From RGIG5579 sp045543495 (GTDB taxonomy: Bacteria; Bacillota; Clostridia; Oscillospirales; SIG627), in the NCBI GenBank assembly GCA_045543495.1, contig JAZQMO010000015.1, positions 62,001 to 126,000 of the forward strand: DNA of 64,000 nucleotides. Direction: 5' to 3'. Under the pieces are notes generated by a model, which saw nothing but the letters and a program-made list of their open reading frames with translations, did not search any database and was not told the origin of the DNA. Positions 60,408 to 64,000 of this stretch are shown piece by piece. The position numbers and the translations under genes are program-made. Position 1 is the first letter of the stretch; each line of letters opens with the position of its first letter.

Positions 60408-62275
60408 GCACAGAAAATTTAAGCGTTTCCTTCGGAGAAAAGATACTATTGGATAAAGTCAGCTTTTCCGTAAACCAAGGAGAAAAGGTTGCCATCGTTG
60501 GCGTGAACGGTGCAGGAAAGAGCACCTTAATGCGATTGATTGCAAACCGCATTTCTCCCTTGGATGGAAATATTTTTATTGCAAAAGGAAAAACCATAGG
60601 TCATTTGGAGCAACAAAGCAGTCTTGACCCCGAGAAAAGCGTATACGAAGCAGCTCTCTCCGTTTTCAAGAGTCTGCAAGAAAAAGAAATCTTGCTGGAA
60701 CAGTTCACGGAGCAAATGAAAACCGATCATTCCGAAGAATTGATCGCAAGATACACCTCGCTTCAGCAACGCTTTGAGAGAGACGGCGGTTATGAATACA
60801 AAAGCCGTGCAAAAGGGACTCTCATCAGTATGGGGTTTGATGAGAATAAACTGAATCTTGCGTTATCCGCCTTATCGGGTGGTCAAAAAACCATTCTTCA
60901 GCTTGCTCTTTTACTGTTGGAGGAACCTGATATTCTGCTTTTGGATGAACCCACCAACCATTTGGATATCCGTGCTTTAGAGTGGCTTGAAGATAAGCTG
61001 AAACGGATCCGAAGCACGGTGCTTTTGATTTCCCATGACCGATTGTTTTTGGATCGGGTAACCGATAAAACACTTGAAATTGAAAATACAAAGGCGAAGA
61101 TGTACGCCTGTCCATACAGCGAATATCGCAAGCAAAAAGAGTTCGACCGTGAAATTCAGGACAGACACTACGCCAATCAGCAAAAGGAAATTGCGAGAAT
61201 TGAGGCCTTTATCGCGCAGCAAAAAAGATGGAACCGAGAGAAAAATATCATTGCAGCAGAATCGCGACAAAAGGCTCTGGACCGAATGGTGAAAGTGGAA
61301 AAAAGCACGCCTCTTCCCGACAGCCTTTCCTTCCAATTTTCCAAAACCATTGAATCGGGAAATGATGTTTTAAGTGTAAAGGAGTTATCAAAAGCCTACG
61401 GGAGCACCGTGCTTTTGAATCAGCTGTCCTTTGAGGTGAAAAAGAAGGACCGCCTGATCATCATCGGTGCCAACGGAAGCGGTAAATCTACTCTTTTGCA
61501 GATTCTGGCAGGTAACCTGTCGCAGGATTCCGGCTCCTTCCGATTTGGGTACAATGTGCGCATCGGTTACTATGATCAGTATCAGCATCTAAATGAAAAC
61601 AGTACCGTTTTAGAGGAAATATGGGAGGATTCAAGCCTGAATCACACCCAAATCCGTACACTTCTTGCCACCTTTCTTTTTAAGGGGGATGATGTATTCA
61701 AGGAAATCAAGGTTCTTTCCGGCGGGGAGCGGGCCCGACTTGTACTTGCAAAATTGATGCAGAAAAAGATCAATTTGCTATTTTTGGATGAGCCTACCAA
61801 CCACTTGGATATTGAATCCAGAGAAGCTCTGGAAAACGCTTTGATGAATTTTGACGGAACCATTATCGCCGTATCTCACGACCGATACTTTGTTCGCAAG
61901 CTTGCCACTCGTATCTTGTCCTTCCGCGGGCAAGGCAGCATTGTTCGTTTTGAAGGAGATTACGACAGTTTTCAATCCTATATGTCCGCCAATCAAGCGG
62001 ATGCTCCATCCGGTGTCTGCGAATCGGAAAAAGACGGCGCTTTGGATTGGGCTGAACAAAAGAAGAAAAAACAGGAAGAGCGAAAGAAGCGATCCCGCAT
62101 CGAGAAAATCGAGAAGGAAATTGCCGATTGCGAAGAAAGAATTAATCTTCTTGATGAAAAAGTAAGCGCTATTACAACGGACTATGTTTTACTTCAAGAA
62201 CTATATCAGGAAAAAGAAGAGATCCAAGCCAAGTGCGATACCCTGTTTGAAGAATGGTCTGTTTTAAATGAATAG
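60395..62275 (+). CDS. ABC-F family ATPase (Uup/YdiF-like)
   Basis: Soluble protein with two ABC domains in one chain and no membrane segment, 626 residues. First half: Walker A GVNGAGKST, signature LSGGQKT, Walker B ILLLDEPTNHLD. Second half: Walker A GANGSGKST, signature LSGGERARL, Walker B LLFLDEPTNHLD, with a linker (235-315) between them and a C-terminal charged coiled-coil (about 550-626). ABC-F proteins act on ribosomes or resistance; the presence of a C-terminal coiled coil is closer to Uup/YdiF than to EttA. Overlaps tcdA by 13 nt, a common pairing of translation-related genes by position only. Confidence 0.93.
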   Translation: MFILGTENLSVSFGEKILLDKVSFSVNQGEKVAIVGVNGAGKSTLMRLIANRISPLDGNIFIAKGKTIGHLEQQSSLDPEKSVYEAALSVFKSLQEKEILLEQFTEQMKTDHSEELIARYTSLQQRFERDGGYEYKSRAKGTLISMGFDENKLNLALSALSGGQKTILQLALLLLEEPDILLLDEPTNHLDIRALEWLEDKLKRIRSTVLLISHDRLFLDRVTDKTLEIENTKAKMYACPYSEYRKQKEFDREIQDRHYANQQKEIARIEAFIAQQKRWNREKNIIAAESRQKALDRMVKVEKSTPLPDSLSFQFSKTIESGNDVLSVKELSKAYGSTVLLNQLSFEVKKKDRLIIIGANGSGKSTLLQILAGNLSQDSGSFRFGYNVRIGYYDQYQHLNENSTVLEEIWEDSSLNHTQIRTLLATFLFKGDDVFKEIKVLSGGERARLVLAKLMQKKINLLFLDEPTNHLDIESREALENALMNFDGTIIAVSHDRYFVRKLATRILSFRGQGSIVRFEGDYDSFQSYMSANQADAPSGVCESEKDGALDWAEQKKKKQEERKKRSRIEKIEKEIADCEERINLLDEKVSAITTDYVLLQELYQEKEEIQAKCDTLFEEWSVLNE

Positions 62276-62281
62276 CATAAT

Positions 62282-62329
62282 ATACGCTGCCATCTCATAC
62301 GCTTAATCAAGCGAAAGGAGGCAGCGTAT
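62282..62329 (+). promoter_or_regulatory. Inverted repeat covering the ribosome site and start codon
   Basis: ATACGCTGCC (62282-62291) and GGCAGCGTAT (62320-62329) are perfect 10-base complements. The second arm covers the 3' end of AGGAGG and the AT of the start codon of the next gene. A smaller hairpin CGCTT-AATC-AAGCG is nested inside. No T-run follows, so it looks like translational control rather than a terminator. Confidence 0.6.
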
Positions 62330-62840
62330 GTTTGTATATTCCGTTAAAGGTCAAAATTTAAAGCTTATCTTATCCCTTATGGCATCGGCAATGGTGATTG
62401 TATTGATCGTTGCACTTTTTCCAGCAAGATCAGAGGCCGTCTCACCGGATGGGAACGATCTGCCTGTTGGCATTGAATTGAAGGAATCCGACTGCAAAAA
62501 CATTGAAACAAACGAGGACCGTGTTGCATTTCTGAAAAAAATCGGATGGACCGTGGAGCCTGAAATGACAGAGGTTCGTGAAGTGATCATCCCGGAAGCA
62601 TTTGACAATCTGTACGCCGAATACAATCAGCTTCAGTTAGAGTGCGGCCTTGATCTTGAGAAATACAAAGGAAAGTCTGTAAAAAAATACACGTATCTGG
62701 TCAATAATTACGAATATGACGGAAGTGTCCTCGCTACACTTTTGATCTATAAGGGAAAGGTGATCGGCGGTGATATTTCCTCCGCAAGAGCCGATGGCTT
62801 CAGACACAGCATTTTAGCGGCAGCACCACAAGCCACATAA
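62328..62840 (+). CDS. Membrane-anchored DUF4830-type protein
   Basis: 170 residues: one N-terminal membrane segment (about 11-30) and a soluble domain outside the cell. The pattern NEDRVAFLKKIGWTVEPE, then VIIPEAFDNLYAEYN, GLDLEKYKGK and LIYKGKVIGGDISS fits what I remember of the DUF4830 family, whose role is unknown. AAAGGAGG and ATG are both partly inside a 10-bp inverted repeat. It lies 52 bp after the ABC-F stop and may share that transcript. Confidence 0.8.
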   Translation: MFVYSVKGQNLKLILSLMASAMVIVLIVALFPARSEAVSPDGNDLPVGIELKESDCKNIETNEDRVAFLKKIGWTVEPEMTEVREVIIPEAFDNLYAEYNQLQLECGLDLEKYKGKSVKKYTYLVNNYEYDGSVLATLLIYKGKVIGGDISSARADGFRHSILAAAPQAT

Positions 62841-62882
62841 AAGCTTGCAAAACGGGAACACTGAATAAAAAAGGAATGATCC

Positions 62883-62993
62883 ATGCCATTTTTCAAGCAA
62901 TACCTTGTGGGCTTCTTTCTCGGAATGATCCTCTCGGTCATCGTCGCAACCTTGATTGTGATGATCGTTTTTTCTCTGAAGGGAATCCTATAA
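62883..62993 (+). CDS. 36-residue single-span membrane peptide
   Basis: MPFFKQYLVGFF at the start, then a hydrophobic segment to about residue 31 and a short basic tail (LKGIL). AAGGA lies 8 bases upstream, and a terminator follows directly, which supports that this short frame is real. No family recognised. It may be a small membrane partner of the gene upstream. Confidence 0.5.
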   Translation: MPFFKQYLVGFFLGMILSVIVATLIVMIVFSLKGIL

Positions 62994-63023
62994 AAAAAGC
63001 TCGGCCGAAGCCGAGTTTTTTTT
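62993..63023. terminator. Bidirectional terminator
   Basis: CTCGGC-CGAA-GCCGAG hairpin with A-run on one side and T-run on the other, so it can stop transcription from both the plus-strand genes and the minus-strand ATPase gene. Confidence 0.92.
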
Positions 63024-63026
63024 ACT

Positions 63027-64000
63027 TTACTTTTTGATCATTCTTTGAATGAATTTGATCAATTCCACCAAAGGAATGATGGAGAAGCCAAGAGCCATAG
63101 CGATCACATACTCTTCCCAGCCAATGGCAACCATTCCAAACACCTCGGCAATACCGGGGATCAGAACAACAACGGTAGTCAGAAGGAGGGAAAGAAGGCC
63201 TGCACCCCAGAGCCACTTATTCTGTCCCTTGATCTTGAAGATAGATCCGTGGAGAGAACGCATATTGAAGGAGTGGAACACCTCGCACATAGCAAGGGTC
63301 AAAAATGCCATGGTGGTACCGTGCACACTTTCCAGATGAACATCAAAGTTACCGGCTTCCAGATAATGACCTACAAAATAGGAGATCAAGGTAATAATCG
63401 TTACCAAAAGACCCTGATAGAACACGGCAACACCGAGACCGTCGGAGAAAATGCCGTCCTTGGAATCACGGGGCTTGCGGTTCATCACATCTGCTTCGGG
63501 CTCCTCCATACCAAGAGCAAGAGCGGGGAAGCAGTCGGTAATCAGGTTGATCCAGAGAAGCTGAACGGGCTGGAAGATGGTAAAGCCAATGAGCGTTGCA
63601 AAGAAGATCGCCAAAACCTCAGAAAGGTTGGAAGCAAGAAGGAACTGAATTGCTTTGCGAATGTTATCGTAAATTCTTCTTCCCTCGCCTACTGCGGAAA
63701 CGATGGTGGCAAAGTTATCGTCTGCCAAGATCATATCGGCAACATTCTTCGTTACATCAGTACCGGTAATACCCATACCGACACCGATATCGGCATTCTT
63801 AATGGAGGGAGCGTCGTTAACACCGTCACCGGTCATAGCGGTAACCATGTTCTTCTTTCTCCAAGCATTTACGATTCTGGTCTTGTGCTCGGGCTGAACA
63901 CGGGCATAGACAGAATAATTCTCAACAGCGGTAAAGAACTCTTCCTCGGAAATATCATCCAGTTCAGCACCGGTAATGGCCTGAGAAGCATCGGTAATGA
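63027..64000 (-). CDS. Ca2+-type P-ATPase, C-terminal part (cut by window edge)
   Basis: The visible 324 residues contain the end of the HAD domain (TGDGVNDAPSIKNADIGVGMG) and the C-terminal six-helix cation ATPase domain. WINLITDCFPALALG has the Asn/Asp pattern of the SERCA-type M6 calcium site. The phosphorylated Asp and the nucleotide domain lie beyond the edge; reading is continuous to base 64000. Function: ATP-driven export of Ca2+ (P2A/PMCA-like), inferred from M6. A bidirectional terminator follows the stop codon. Confidence 0.93.
   Translation of the reverse strand, partial: ITDASQAITGAELDDISEEEFFTAVENYSVYARVQPEHKTRIVNAWRKKNMVTAMTGDGVNDAPSIKNADIGVGMGITGTDVTKNVADMILADDNFATIVSAVGEGRRIYDNIRKAIQFLLASNLSEVLAIFFATLIGFTIFQPVQLLWINLITDCFPALALGMEEPEADVMNRKPRDSKDGIFSDGLGVAVFYQGLLVTIITLISYFVGHYLEAGNFDVHLESVHGTTMAFLTLAMCEVFHSFNMRSLHGSIFKIKGQNKWLWGAGLLSLLLTTVVVLIPGIAEVFGMVAIGWEEYVIAMALGFSIIPLVELIKFIQRMIKK

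Noticed and set aside
1..64000. tRNA or rRNA genes, CRISPR arrays, insertion sequences, prophage or attachment sites
   Set aside because: Looked for by eye on both strands; no cloverleaf, regular spaced repeats, transposase motifs or phage genes were seen.

Overview
The window reads as chromosome of an anaerobic Firmicute, most likely an uncultured gut Clostridia lineage. The reasons are AGGAGG-type ribosome sites, near-consensus TTGACA/TATAAT promoters, T-box leaders, a ferredoxin-linked 2-oxoacid oxidoreductase, a clostridial ArgH-C-J-B-D-F order, short HisG with HisZ, class 1B PyrD/PyrK and a long single-chain PurL. No mobile element, CRISPR array, rRNA or tRNA gene was seen. Nearly all genes lie on the minus strand, so the layout runs from high to low coordinates.

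Layout. 1-3745: two-component system (kinase cut by the window edge), a large lipoprotein and a class B sortase. 3838-6060: metA and metY, methionine synthesis through O-acetylhomoserine. 6109-12666: argHCJBDF behind a consensus promoter with an ARG box. 12854-20570: a complete histidine operon headed by a TrpR-like regulator with a candidate operator in its own promoter. 20692-34486: three T-box-controlled units for branched-chain amino acids. 34539-46749: purEFMN, an archaeal-type IMP cyclohydrolase, a stand-alone AICAR transformylase, purD, purL and fhs, all behind a ZTP riboswitch. 46960-56965: pyrC-carB-pyrK-pyrD-pyrF-pyrE-pyrB-guaB behind an attenuator. 57179-62993: radC (minus strand), then plus-strand capA-like, tcdA, an ABC-F ATPase, a DUF4830-type protein and a 36-residue membrane peptide. 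63027-64000: the C-terminal part of a Ca2+-type P-ATPase (minus strand).

The most interesting region is 20.7-34.5 kb. Three separate T-box leaders have apparent specifier codons CUC (Leu), GUA (Val) and AUC (Ile). Each drives a unit containing an AMP-forming acyl-CoA ligase with an unusual N-terminal fusion: a TIM barrel on the Leu one, HTH plus cupin on the Val and Ile ones. The Val unit continues with ilvE, a P-loop ATPase and a four-subunit VorDBAC-like oxidoreductase. Because T-boxes switch genes on when the amino acid is scarce, I infer an anabolic route: branched short-chain fatty acids are activated to acyl-CoA, reductively carboxylated with ferredoxin to 2-oxoacids, then transaminated to Val, Ile and Leu. 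The Leu unit also carries a LeuA-like protein that has lost catalytic and metal residues but keeps the leucine-binding domain.

Starts were chosen by ribosome-site spacing where several were possible. All names rest on reading motifs by eye; no database search or folding program was run.
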